Assembly (NCBI GenBank): GCA_021396245.1
Contig: WNYE01000087.1
Location: forward strand, 1-64,000
Direction of reading: 5' to 3'
Source of the DNA: Sporothrix humicola
Lineage: Eukaryota; Ascomycota; Sordariomycetes; Ophiostomatales; Ophiostomataceae
DNA length: 64,000 nt
Shown here one piece after another: positions 45,418-58,900 of this stretch; positions within the stretch are counted from its first letter, which is position 1, and each line of letters opens with the position of its first letter. The position numbers and the translations under genes are program-made. The notes beneath the pieces are model-generated. The model was not told the origin of the DNA and did no database searches. It worked only from the letters and a program-made list of their open reading frames with translations.

Positions 45418-45532
45418 GTAAAAAATGGGGTTTTTTTCTTTACAATTAGTTAAGTAAAAAAAGACAAAAAAATTGAAAAAAAATAGAACAACAAGTAAAA
45501 ACAGGCAAAAAAAAAACAAAAACAACAAGAAA

Positions 45533-45542
45533 NNNNNNNNNN
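45533..45542. other. Assembly gap of 10 N
   Basis: Ten N bases join two contig ends. Both flanks are homopolymer-rich. A fixed run of 10 N normally stands for a gap of unknown or small estimated size. Confidence 0.98.
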
Positions 45543-45616
45543 GCCAAACCGGGCCCCCACCCCGACAAAACCACCAACCCTGCCCGGTGCGCATATTTGA
45601 AATTATAAATTTTTTT

Positions 45617-45617
<1 letters not shown>

Positions 45618-45651
<34 letters not shown>
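45618..45651 (+). repeat. Poly-T run right of the gap
   Basis: 34 T in a row, followed by GGCTCAAAATGGGCG. The bases after it resemble those after the left run (see findings). Confidence 0.9.
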
Positions 45652-45652
<1 letters not shown>

Positions 45653-48600
45653 GCTCAAAATGGGCGTTGTGTGCTTTCCCTTTCGTTACGTAGAAACAGC
45701 CAAAGAATTGGCAAACACGTAGCTCAACAGTTCAACAGCTGCTCTCACGTCACCTTACCTCCATGACAAGTAGAAGAATGGCAACAGCGAGAAACAATAC
45801 GACATTTACGACATCCAATATACACAGAGGCAATACTTACCATGAGTGTCAATAAAATTAAATATAAAGCAGCAGGTGAAGACGATCTCTTCTGCAGACA
45901 CTCTTCTCAATTGGGAAATGGTTAGCGAACGGATTCGGAAGCTTTTGTCTCGGCCAGAATCAAACCCGGTCACGAATAAATGGCACCTGCGAGACACAAA
46001 AGTGAAGCTAGAGGGCGGAAAAGTATTGAAATAAAAGTAGAGTGGTGGTATTCTATATTTTCTTTTTTTTTGAATAAATTTCAATTAATACAAAGGCCAT
46101 AAATTTAGGTGAACAGATTGACAATAGCGCCCACTACGCAATATGATCTTGACTATGACACGGTGGCCATGATCCTCTTGTATCGTGATGTAGTTTTTTA
46201 ATAGCACGTTATATCAATATTTAGCATCCAATCTCTGTTCACAGCCTTTTTATCTACAATGAGAACACGGGCCTCTGGCCGTATAATTTTTCCCACTTGT
46301 AAAGCGAGTGGGCGTGTCATGGTCAAAGATGGATACTGCCTTGATTCATTTATTAACTTCTACAATTAATGAAGCGCCTTTCTGCATGTTTCAATATTTG
46401 CTGCCTCATACCTAAATTTCTTCCCACCTTTTGGACCCCGTCATCCCGTCCTCATCCGTCATCTGTATCTGTTGTGAAAGCAAGATGTGAGAAACAATTC
46501 ACGACACAAGATATGGTTGCAATGACGCTGTGATCATTCCCAGAGGAATGGTTCTATTCCGTCCGGCCTTTCTTCTCCATCGACGACTCTATTCAAGACA
46601 GTCGGAGGCAAAAACATAAGTCAATGCTTTTCAACACAAAAGAATTGTAGAAATAATTTTTTTTTTTAAATAAATTCAAGTTTGCCACACAAGCTGTTAT
46701 CAAGCCATCCTTTCTTCTACGGTGTCAAAACCAGCATGTCCGCAACTTGGAGCAAAACAACATGCGCGCACATCACGTTCAAAGTCTGCCACCGGGGCGG
46801 ATCTGGCGCCTGATTCGGGTTTGTGGCTCTTGTCTTATGGACTTTGATATCCATGGTGTCTCTGTTGATTTGTCTTTCCTTTTCATCTTTCCAACAGTGC
46901 CTTTCAGCAATTTGTTAGTCAATTTTGTGTCTCCTTTGGCCATTTGTGTTCCCATCTCTCAAATGTTTAACTTGACGTGATGGGTCGCAATATTCTCTCT
47001 GTTTTTGCGTAAAGAGCTGGCAAAATAGGCAGCACGTATTGGATCTGGTGTCCTTCCATTGAGGCGTCGTGAGACACCATGGGTAAGGAGGAGTAAGGGG
47101 AATAGCAAAGCGTATCCCTCCAATCACTGCCGTGGATGGGCAAGCCATCAATTGAGGTAAGGTAAGCATGGAAGGTACCATGTAGATTAAAGAGTCCGTT
47201 CAAAGGATGTATACAGTATATGGAAGACATATCAGCATTGAAATTATGCCTACTATTGATACACCCTTTTTACAAGACATCAATGGAAATTCAAGCCTTA
47301 TTGTGGCTGATGACGTGGGCTGGCACCATGCTAAGCCTCTGGGTCTCTAAATCTACATTCCTAAAGAAAGTCCCAACTGACGACAGTACTTTCCTGGTAC
47401 AAAACAAGACTTCTCGCGGACTGCCGTCAATTTTGTCGGCGCTGGGCTGAATCAACACTCACGGCCAAGCAATGGACGGCCAGAAATATGGTGCAGGATG
47501 GACGGGCAGGAAGGGGGCGGATGACTCCGTGCCGCCTCACTTCCTTTGCATGCAGCTCAGAGACGGAACCCGGTTGACGGGCCAGTCAATTTTGAGCGTA
47601 AGCTGCAATGCGGCAAGTTTCTGCGTATGCCGTGGGTGTGTCTTAATTTACAAGTTAGGCTGGGGGCCAATGGGCTGGAAACAGTGTGATATTCATGAAT
47701 CTCTTCAAAGCATGTTTGTACTGTGCTGAACAACAGCCTCAAAAGCATAAATAAATGATGAAAAACAAACTGGAAAAAAAAGAAGAAGGAAGGAAAGAAA
47801 AGTCTGTCGGAATTCTTCACAATCTACGCTCTTCTCACGCCCTGAAGAAGAAAATAGGAAGTAGCATACAATGAAAAGAAGAAGAAACATGAACAAGGGG
47901 AGGGTAACACACTGATCATGCAGGCATCAGTGGATGGAGGGGAAGAAATGAGTGCATTATCCGGGCGAATCAGATCGTCAAAGTGCAGGTGGGCAGTCGT
48001 TGTCTCTTGCATTCGCGTGGTGTGGACAACAGGGGGGTGGCCAACAGCCACCTGGCGATCTGTTCTGGTGGGTGTGAAAACGACGGCCCGATAGTCTCGT
48101 CAATCAATCTTATAGCCAGAGAAATCAAAATAAAATCCGAAAATAAAAACGGGGCTCCTCGAAATTCCCATTATCTTTTATTTTGTGATTTTCTTTTTTT
48201 CTTAACAAAAATGAGAGCAGACAAGTAGAGCCAGCCATTCTCCTCTTTATTCCAAACAGCACATTCTAAATCAAACCAGCCTTGCTCCTATCCGGACATC
48301 AAGTCAGGATTCCGTAAAGACTCGGGATTTTGCCTCGTTCCTTTTCCGATATTTCAGATGTCTGCCAGGTGGCAGTTTTCTGCCACATTTAGGTTTTTGT
48401 TCTCAACCTTGATGCCTGCAAAGTATGTTTTCAAGTCCTTGTGTCCTCATGTCTTGGGTTGATGCAGTGATGAAGCACGCCGATTTGATGCTCTTGTTCT
48501 CATTTTCTTCTTCTTTTTCTTTGTCTTACCCCTGCACCTCTGCAGCTGCCATAGATAGATGTGCACAAGGAACGAGACATACGAGGGAGGTATGCACAAG

Positions 48601-51600
48601 GGTATGAAGCATGAGGCGAAAGACAGCCGCATACCTGCAGAAGGTCCTTCCTTGAAGTGATTATTACGAGTGTTGAAGAGTCCGAGATTCACACTTCCTC
48701 AAGTATTCATTCTTCTTCTTTTTTCTACACTTTTCGGTCTTCAGGTCTCTTCCCCCACCTTTTCACATTTGTTCCTTTCATAAAAAAATGCAATGGACGT
48801 TTAAAACAATAATTCGGGAACTGCTAGAATCAATAAAAGTTGGGACAAAAATAATCACCACCCTACAAAGGACCAGGATAAGGCGGCGAGTCGTATTGTG
48901 TCGGACAAGATGGGTGGCTGCAGGGTGGCTTCGGTCTTCTGCAACCCCTCTTTCCCTTGTCTCGCGTTAGGTCCCTTTCCCATCCTCCCAGCACCCTCAT
49001 CATACCACTCCCGAATCTCCTCTGAATAAATGGGGCCCATTCAATTCGACGGAAGGGGGTTTGGAAGGAAGAAATAAAACTACAACTCCATTGTCCGGTC
49101 TTTTGAAAATCTCAAAACAAAAGAGACACTAGGATCGGTCTCCTATTGGATCCACGCATACACGCATGCGAGACATCTATTTGATTTTAAAAAAATATCA
49201 AAAATAAAAGGAGTAAAATAAACAATATGTGCCGGCGTCTCCAAGCCCGCCACTGTACTTTTTGCTTTCTCTTCCTTTCCTTTTCATTTACAATACAAGA
49301 TAATACAGTTGGCGGCCAGCGGCATCTCTGCTGTTGTAGAAGGCGAGGATGGCAAAGCAGGGGGTAAGAAGAAGGATGGCTGCGTGGAATACGGAAAGAA
49401 GCGCTGCTCTTTAATTTCGGTATCAATATACGGGGCACCATCCCTGATGATGAGTCTCATTCTTCTTGTTATCTTGATTTCTATCTTCGCCTACAACACG
49501 TACCCTTTAATTTAGTTTGAGTGTATAAAGATGAAAACATGCCCTGAGTGCACAACAAGTGTGAATCGTTTAAAGGTAAGAAAGAATTAGAAAATAACAA
49601 AACACTAGAGATGTCATATGTCTTTTGACAGCTGGCGTCAGTGACTTTCGTCACGTTTTTACTATCGTCCTCTTGCAGTATTCTATTTTCCTCTGTTCGC
49701 CTTCCAAACAGTCCTGTTTGCGACCTGTCACATTGTACAAGATCTGGGAAATCGTCAACGCTCTTGTTCCTTTTTCCTGTTCTCTTGCGTCTGCCCCTTA
49801 CTGATTGCCCTTCTTTTGTGGTTCTCTAATTGTTCTTTTTGTCTTCCATTCCCCTCTCCTCATTGTGTTGTCCTCCCACCCCTTGTTTGTCGTGCATGTT
49901 GGGACCGGGGTATATTGGGTAGTAGCGGGCAGGAAACCGGGAAGAGAAGAAGATAAAGTGTGCGAAGAAATTATTTAAAAAAAGTAAGGGGTGAAAAACA
50001 AGAAGAAAGAATTAGACACGGGACCATGTCTGTACAGGGGTTCAATGGTAAAGAGGAAAAAGGAAAAGGTTGACGGTAGCCAAAAAGAAAACATACAACG
50101 CACTATGGTGGACATGACGGGTAAGTGCAGGATTTTCTTTTTGTTGTTCAACGGGTGGAGACACGGGAACAATGGCTTCAATAAGAGATACAATGGGCAT
50201 GGGAAGAGGACAAAGCAAGACAGGACAAAACAGGACACTGCAAGACAACACAAGACAGCGCACAGGACAGGGACTGGCGGCAGGCACCAGGACGTATTCT
50301 GGTTGGCAGCGGTTGTTGTCGTTGTCGTTGTCTAGAAAATAGATCATGATAAAAAATCAAATGTCTGGTCCTTTTTGTTTCTCGTGTCTCCAGGATCTTC
50401 AACAATATCAGGACGATCCTGCAAGGAGCTTGAAAATTGGGATTTGGGATTTGGGACTTGGCCCTGCTACAACGCTTCCATGCAGACAACGCCGCGTTTT
50501 GTGGTCCGCAAGATCTGCAGTGTACCGACTGGCCATCGTATCTGCCACTCTTGGTCTCGTAATCACAGCATTATCTTCCTACGATGCACATCCCGGCTCG
50601 AACTTATGGGCTGGGTAGGTAATAATAGACACTCCTCCCCGTTTTCAAACATACGAGTTCCGTTTGGCTTGTTTGAACCGGACAATGGGCTCAAACGAAA
50701 ATCAATAATAACAATATTAGAAAATGTCAATAATAGCACGGGCCGGACCGAAATAAACACAATTTCCGTGGAAATCAGAAGGGCCAAAGCCACCGGCAGC
50801 CACGTAGGAAGCTTGGAAGCAGTAAAAGACAGGGATGGTCTAAACTGGGTTTAAGATTGTATGCCGTAGGCTCTCTGGCAAGCCATCCGCCACAACATAG
50901 ATTAAAGAAAGGAATAGAAGAAAAGAAAAAAGAAAAAGAAACATGGACAATAAATGCATCTTCCCGGAGCCTCGAAATGATGCCTGGTAGAGGAGTCGAC
51001 GGTTTGTACCGCCCGTTCTTAGTGCCGGTAGACTGAAATGCCTCGTATTTTATCCGCGACGAGATGCGTCTGGATCGGAAACAAATAAAGCTGCCCTTCC
51101 TAAGTTTGAAATCAATACGAGGCCGGCCAGTCGACACTATGAGTAAATACAAGATACAAGATACAAGATAGAAATACAAAATACAAAGACATGAGGCCGT
51201 TCTGTGTGCCAGCACTATCCCCCTTCCCCTTAAGTCGATCTGCTATTCGGTCCAATGAAAGCACACAGTTGCCTAGCTAGCTTCACGGAAAACGCCGTCA
51301 ATTATTTCATTTTTCCCCTCTTTCTATCCATAGTCTTGACAATAGCCACTATCCCTACCCCTCCGTACACCTTATTTGTCTTCTGAGCCATGCCTCCACA
51401 GCCACCCCTACTTTTTTTTGAGCACCGATGAGCTTTGAAAGCGTAAGGAGAACATCAAAGGATCACCATATAACGGTCTGAAAATAGTCTGCCTTCCTGA
51501 TGGAGGTCTGGCTCGAGCTAACATGGTTAAAAATGGGACAGGAGAAGGATCGTCTGCTGCGAGGCTGGCCATTCTCGGGTAAGAGTGGTTTTCATTGGCT

Positions 51601-54600
51601 CGGGGAACCTGCTGCCCGGTCCCTCTCTTTTACATTTTGTTTCCCTGCGTTCAGAACCCATCGATCCATTCAAAGCCCAAGTATAGGGAAGGAAGATGTG
51701 CTTGTAGTAAATACAGGACTGCCATCTAGGCAATGACGCTTGGAGGAGTGATCTCACCATAAAAAAAGAATCTCGACAGGCCTGAGGTTCCCGCCACTAT
51801 CGTCATCCCGAATAGGCGAGAATTTCTCTCCAAAGCCACCTGTGCTTGTTAAACTACATGTGCCTTTAAAAATATTAAGAGAGAAAAGCAGAGCAACACG
51901 CGTCTAAAAATTACAATTACGCCGAGAAAGGAGCGAAGGAACGTACTAAGAAAGACCAACATGTTCTCAGGATGCTGTCCGTCTTCCGACACTGTGCCAT
52001 CTTTGGCATCTTCTGCACACAACATAAAGCAAATAAGTAAAAACATCTCAACTAGTATTGGCGATTTTTTGTAGAAAGATCAAAAAAAGAGAAGAAAATA
52101 AATCTTGATCTTTATCTCCGGTCACCACTTCAATCGCACAATATTTCTGTTTCTTTCTTTATGCAAGTATATTGACATAAGACATGCGTAAATATAAGTA
52201 GCTCCTATACATTTCTTCCGTATATTCCCGCTTGGCACATGCTGCATGTTGGCACTTGTTTCTCTCTCACCGGACGACTTTTCACATGACAGGAAAGCCG
52301 GCTTTTCGGCCGGCATGAGCAAGAATTCGGCATCGAGAGATATATTTTATTTATCTCAACGCCCAGTTCGATAAAGAAAGATGCGAGTTTGGAGGTAAGA
52401 ATCAGAGGTGTGCTGGATGACTGCAATGAAAATGCAGCTGAGAAGCTCAAAGAGAGGGAGATCGCCGTGTGAGGTGTGGTTGGCTGACGGCGCCTTGCCA
52501 GAGATTCTGTGTAACCAAGCAGGGAGGGAGGGAGCAAGGCAACCCTCCATCCTCCACCCTCCACTACGGACTGTCTGGCGGTAAAGAGCAGCGGGGAGGA
52601 AGGGTGCTATCCCACAGCAAGGCGAGGGGAAATGGAAAAAATAGAAAATAAAGTTGGCTGGTCATGACCGGGACTGGGGCGTTCCGAGCGGTTTTCCTCC
52701 TTTCTTTTTCTCGGTGTAAACAGCTCCTTCCTCTTTTCACCTGATCCCACCCCTCCATTCCACCATTGCCAGCTATTGCTCCTAATTTAAGCTACTGTTC
52801 GTTGCCCAGCGCTGTTTCATGTGCGAATTTTCCCTTGCCGGTTGGGACTAATAAGGCGGGTGCTGTTGGTGACTAGCGTGATGGAGCACAAGATGTATTG
52901 CAATGTAGAGATGTATCTTGTACCTTTTATATATCTTTTGTATATGGATTTAACATGTTCGTGTGTAAGTGATTAGTGGTGTTAGTGGCCACTCTTGGTT
53001 CAGGGGCCAGGCCTTGCCTACGGTACAAAAGTTAAGTCGATTCGTCACGATCGCCAACAATGCTGGGTTTTCTCGGCAGTTCGTTTCTCCTGTCGCCTGC
53101 TCGGAGTTCTCCGTTCACCATCTTCATTTCTAAGCGTTTCTTCAGTATTCACATACGACCGTACCATTGTGTGTTGGTTGCTTAAAAGCAACTCGGTTTT
53201 CGGGAGTGGCAGCCCGGGTCCAGAAGAGGGTGATATTCAAAAAGCGAAAAGGAAAAAGGAACAAAATGTATAAGAGAAGGCAGATTGAGGGTGGCAAGCC
53301 GGAGAGAGCCGCATCTCCATCGTGTGGGTGAGAATAAGTGAATGGAAGATGGGCGGTGCGAAGCCTACAAGATAGTGGGGGAAAACAATTATGTGCCAGG
53401 CAACAAACGGCCGAGATTCTTCTCCTAGCCAATATACCGTCACTGGATGATTTCCTTCATCTCTGGTCAGTCGTCATTTCATTGTTGACTTGTAGACATC
53501 CCACCAGCCTTCTTCCCCTGTATGGTGTGGTGGCGAATATTCACCCAGCTTGCCTGGACCTCCAGACGCCTTTGTGCCAATCGTCTGCTTTTTCTGTCGT
53601 ACGCTGAGGCGGCTTTCGTGGGGGAGCCTGCATGCCTTTGCTGGCCTTTTTATTGCTCTTTTATATATATTTTTATTCTTTTGACTGATTCTCATCCTCT
53701 TGCTTCCTCCTCCTCATAACCCTTTCATTTACTGGCAACGTTTCTAATTTGTTCTATGCAGCTAGCCGCGGGAGGCTGTTGGCTCTTACATGGACATGGG
53801 CTCTCCTGTCTGTTCCATTTTTCCTTCCTTGTATCTTCTTCTTTCCAATAAACAAGGCCTCTCGTTACAAGGAGTAACTTTGAGTAAATACGCACACGTC
53901 AACAATGGCATCTACCAAAATTAGTGTCATAAAGTTTTCGAAATAGGATACCATGTAACAAAAGCACCCATACAAGAGCATCGTTCGACTTTGATGGCGA
54001 CTTTCCGAAGTTACGGTTCATAGCCATGCCTCCGGCCCTCGAAGGCTCACGCAATAGATATCCAGTGCCTCAAAAGTAGAACAACGGCCCGTTCATCGCC
54101 ACGTCAATCTACAGCTGAAGCCTTGCCATGGCTGCAATCGGTCGTCCAACTCCGCCATCGTGAAGGGATATGGCCTCGAGGTATACAGAACGCATTATGG
54201 CTGGAGTGTACTCATGCCCTCCCTTGGCGTCATGGCAGATGCTGTGACCTGATACAGGAGGAAAACACAGAGATACATGGCTCCTTCATCCCGGCTTTTA
54301 TTTGTTCCGGCTGGTTGGCTTGTGTTATATTGCTGCCTTTAATATGGGAACAATGAAAATGAATGTATTAGTTTTTAGAGGAAGAAAACAGGATGAAGAA
54401 ACACAAAAATCTGAGGAGAGGAAGAGTTTTGAGGGGGGGAAGAGAGGAGAGAAGAATGAGAGAGACAAAGACATGCACCGGAGACAGCCTCGAACCTTCT
54501 CCCCCCTCTGTCTCAACTTTTTATTCGAATTGCTCAAACGAGAACTCCAAGTTTCTGCCATTATTTCCTGTTATTTTTCTTACGACAATGACCGTGCATC

Positions 54601-55999
54601 TGCTTCTCCGCTTCTTACATTTCTATATGTCTCAGTCGACTGGACTTTGCACGACGCCAGAGTACCGCCAGCGGAAGAGACAGGGAAGAGAGGGTACGTG
54701 GAGTCAGGTTGTGAGCAGAGCGAGGAAGTAAGGAAGTGAGGAAGGATACTCCGTAGAAAATCAGCAAAACGATTGGATGTGGAGGTAGATGTGGGCCCCT
54801 TTTCTTTCCATCCTCCACCCTCCCTCCATCATAGCTTGCTCTCTCTCTCTTCATTATGTCTCTCATGCCCCGTTCCTTCACCTCCTATCGTAGGTCTCTT
54901 ATTTTTAACATTTTATTTTATTTTAATTTTCCAATTTTCCAATTTTCTTCACGCCCACACTTCTCCTACTCATCTTTGACCCGCCTTGCTGCTATCACCG
55001 GCCTCGTTCCCTGACCACGCAGCAGCCCTGCTGGACATCTCCCGCTGCCTCTTTGCTCTTTCACTCACCCCCCTCCTTCCACGCCCTCCATTCTCTCTCT
55101 CTCTTTTCAAAGCTCTCTGTAACTGCCGATTTTGTGCCTCTCCAAGTCTGTTATTCGCTCAATCTCCTTTCCTCAAGCAACAGCTTGTACTTTCACCTCA
55201 CCAGCACCGATACTACTACCAAGTCTTACCAGCATTCTATTCGACATCCTTGACAGCCTTCATAGACCTCCTTGTAGCCTTATTTGTCTTGACGTGTTCG
55301 CCCATAGGAGCTACCCTTTCTCATCCTCTGCCTCACTCTCCGCCTCTTCCTTTGGAACATTCGCTCAATATACGCACCCCCTTGATCCGTGCTGAGCACT
55401 CGCACTCTGAGCTCTGGACTCTTGCCTTTGAAGTCTGTTGCGGTTTGTTGCTCTCCACTCTCCCTTCTCGACCACTCACTTTAATCGCCTCTTCTCTGAG
55501 TCTCTGCTCGCATGCTTGCATTCTCCCAAATATAAATAAAACAAAATAGAGAAAAAAAAATTAAAAGGAAAAAGAGAAGAGAGACGGCAAGGCCAAGCCA
55601 CTGCCATACTTTCCTCCCGTCGCTCAAGACTTTAGGTATATAGAGTCCCAGACCATCGTCTTTTCTTTTTCCATCTTTGCTTGGGATCACCTATCACCCT
55701 GACTATCCATTCTTTTCACCCATAGTCCGTCTTCATTCAGCTCAGATTCATTGACAATCGACAGCCATCACCCACCGTCTACAACGCCTTTGTCTTTGAC
55801 TCGATATCTGACAGTCTCGTGGGAATATCATTGTTGGCATATTACGAAGACTGCCCTCGGATCGCGTCTCGACAGCTCCTTCCTTATTTTACCTTGCAGC
55901 GACAGCGACGTTTGCGAAAACCCTAATTGGGAAGGGCCCGCCAAAAGAAAGCACAGAACAATAGGAAACCATCGCCATATTAGCATCTTGCCTTTTTGG
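45652..55999. other. Middle of the gene-poor region
   Basis: About 10 kb without a supportable gene. The longest ORFs (for example 50375-50854, 159 codons) have no recognisable domain, no codon bias and no sensible splice partners. Small repeats: ATACAAG units at about 51145-51188 and GACAGGACAA-like units at about 50210-50275. From about 54700 rightward the plus strand becomes clearly pyrimidine-rich, as in promoters and leaders of rightward genes. Confidence 0.55.
51145..51188. repeat. ATACAAG microsatellite
   Basis: ATACAAG repeats three times in tandem, flanked by degenerate units (AGAAATACAAAATACAAAG). It is short and imperfect. Confidence 0.7.
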
Positions 56000-58900
56000 G
56001 AAGGAACGAGTAAGTTGTCATGAACATGCGGGAAGGCGCGCCGCCGGCTGGCTTGTTTACAATGGGCTCATCGTTCTTTCCTATTTTACAACAATGGGCT
56101 CCTGCCTTATTCACACTACAATGGCATCGTCGCCCACCTCACCTCCTTTTCCTCCCATCGCGTCATCTGTCCTATTTGCCCTCATGAACACTCTTGTTGT
56201 GCCTCTCTCAATTTATCCCAACCCTATTCTCACCATAGCTTCTTACCTGTCACATTTCACAATTCACCATCCACAAGGCCAAGACTTAGGCCAAACTGCC
56301 AATCTACAGCGAGGCTGCATATTGAGATCTCCCGCAGAGGAGCTGGCCAGCCGTCAAAAGGACAAGAAAAGAACGACATCGACGACTACGGTCAAGATCC
56401 GACACGTCGATTCAGGAAACGGAAAACGCAAGGCCGGCTACGGCATCAACAGCAGCGGCCTGTGCTATAGCATCCCCATACCAAGGTCTGCCTTACAACA
56501 GGCATTTCGGGGTTGGCACCGATTGACCAAGTAGTCACAAGCCGACAGAAGCGACGTATTGGAAACAGACAAGAAGACGAAGACACCGGCGTCGACAAAA
56601 ACCTTACACGACGAAAGAACGACAGGTCGGAATCTTGATCGCTCCGAAATCTGTGACCCCGACATCGCGTCTACCTTGCAGGTTTGCCTGCATCCGACCC
56701 TTTCTTTGTGCATGTTGCACTGCTCCTGGCTGAACCTTCATTTCTATTGATCTCTCCTTGTCCCCTCTGCCATCTTGGGTAGTTCCTCTGGCCGAGTCCA
56801 ATTAGCACAAGCTTTCTCCAACCATCCGAACCCTGGATCATACACATCACATCACATCACATCACATTCCCACTACCGAAAGCATTATTCCCACAATCTC
56901 TGGTATCCTACCCGGCAAGCTTGTTTGCTGTCCATTGATGCAACAAGGGACAAAGTCGTCCTATTTGTAAGGAACGGTGCTTTCTGCCTGTCCTGTTGCT
57001 ATCCGCCGATTTCTTTTTCTTTTCCTCTTTTTGTCCTCACTTTCTCTCTCCCATCATCACGAGCGGCCCTTTGAATACCGGGCCGGGTCTTATGCAGCCG
57101 TTTCCCAGTTGGTCGAGTCGGGAAGAAAAGACAAGGACTGAGGGTGAAGGAAAACCACAACTGACGTGCAGCGAGTGGGGGTTTGAACAGGTCCAGTGCC
57201 AAACACTTTCAATACCACCTTAGTGACCCACGGCACCGCCGACGAAGCGAAGCGAAGCAAAACAGCCGTTTGTTGCCTCTGAAAAGAGAACAAAAAAAAA
57301 GAAGGCGAGAGAGCAAAAGGAACGAAAACCGAAAAGGATAATCCACGTTGTAACAACGAACCAAAATCAAACGCGGCTTTCGAACCAACAAGCAAACGAA
57401 ACCCCCAAACTCGTCGGAGACGAAGCAAGGGTGGCATCTAAGAGCGAACAGGTGAGCACACAACTTTCCCTCCTTTGGCTAAGCGCATGGGCGGCAAATC
57501 CAACCCGTGTGCGACAGGGGTCTTTTCCTGCTACTGCTGAGTGCTGACAGAAACTGTAGCCGTAAGTTGACAACAACCGGCCAGTCGACAGCTGCTCCTC
57601 ATCCTCTCCCAAAGCGGAAGCTAGAACGTCTTCGAAAAGCGACAGGAACACTAAACCAAGTGAAGATTGCGGCTCACAATCCATCCACTCAATCCATTCA
57701 CCGAGTCAGTCACAGAGTAACCACCTGTAGACGCTTCATCTACGCCTATCTCTTGGATTTCACCCCGAATTTTCCCTTTCTTTCTGTTTTAATCCACAGA
57801 ACGCCCACTTTCAGCATTTGCCATCACAGCAGGGCAACTCTGTAGTTGACTGAATATCTTGACGTCTCACGGTCTCATACAACCCAAGAGGGACCTAACA
57901 AGCGCCCTAACGAAACAACAACATCAACGTGCAACCCTATAGGCGGAGTGCCTTGACGGAGCGGGGCGTCTAAAGCAGATCCAAAGGCACAGGACGGCCC
58001 ACAACTTACCCGTCTGACCCATAAGCCTTTTCCAGCGCAGCTCCAACAAACAAGCTCCTCCAACCGCCCGAGCGCCGGTTCAAACAGGTAGCCCACACTG
58101 ACAGGCACGCCAACGCGCAGCAAAGTCTCCGCCCCTCCAAAAGAACACCCCAAACCGAACACCCCCAGAGCCGAGCTACCTGCACGCTGTAGATAGCACG
58201 AAAATTTGTTATGAATCAACAACTCCCAAAGGTAATTACGAGTTACTTCTTCCCCCCCCGCTACACAAAGCCCAAGTCCACAACCCTTGTACCACCTTCC
58301 TTCTCGCCCATGTTTTGCAGCCTTCTTGCACACAATACCGTCACTTATCTTGTCATGGTTCTTTTTTTACCTCTTCAATCTTACTCGCTCCCCAATTCTT
58401 CCCTTTCCCATTCTCTCTCCATTCCCCTCCTCACAGGCAGTTTTCAACGTGAAGTGTCCGCCCACATTCCTTTCCTTTCTACGTCAGCCCACGCCGGCTC
58501 GCTTTTAGCTCTTGCCAATCGCTCTTTTTATCAACTCGCTTGTCGCCCAAGCGCTTGTCAGTTGTGGTCTCGCAATAGCTCCTCCAGGAACGTACCACCC
58601 CGCAAACTACAAATACAGTTCAGAGATACACAAGTCGTCGTGCGCTTCGACAAAAGACGAGGCAGAGGCTCCATCCGCGCGGTACATCGCCAGGGGCATT
58701 TCCCACAAGCAAGCAAAGAATCCCGTCCCTCTAGCAGGCCAATGCTCACCGTCCATGTCTGTTGAAGGTGTCGACCGTGGACGACCCAGTCGCGCCATGG
58801 GATGGGACAAGCAAGAATATCACTGGATTTGATAGGTGAGTTTTGCGCTTTTACCTGAATTGTCATACTCTCTCTCTCTCTCTCTTTTTTTTTGCCACGA

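Larger units (their letters stand above)
40628..45532. other. Left part of a gene-poor region
   Basis: No convincing gene. 40628-41000 is the promoter of the LRR-like gene. Beyond that the DNA is of lower G+C than the genes, with purine- or pyrimidine-biased strands, a minisatellite at 42511-42605, and GACA/CACAA-rich degenerate repeats at 44400-44660. ORFs of 150-177 codons at 42097-42980 arise from the repeats and read open in several frames on both strands, so they are not taken as genes. Confidence 0.6.

Noticed and set aside
50375..50854. 159-codon ORF in the gene-poor region
   Set aside because: No domain, no signal peptide, mixed codon use and no splice partners; length is within chance for 20 kb of DNA read in six frames.
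54986..55549. 187-codon plus-strand ORF rich in Ser, Leu and Pro
   Set aside because: The DNA is a pyrimidine-rich tract, which yields long Ser/Leu/Pro frames by composition alone; no family feature.
40628..56000. Transposon remains
   Set aside because: No reverse transcriptase, transposase, integrase, long terminal repeat or target-site duplication was recognised; a repeat-library search was not possible here.
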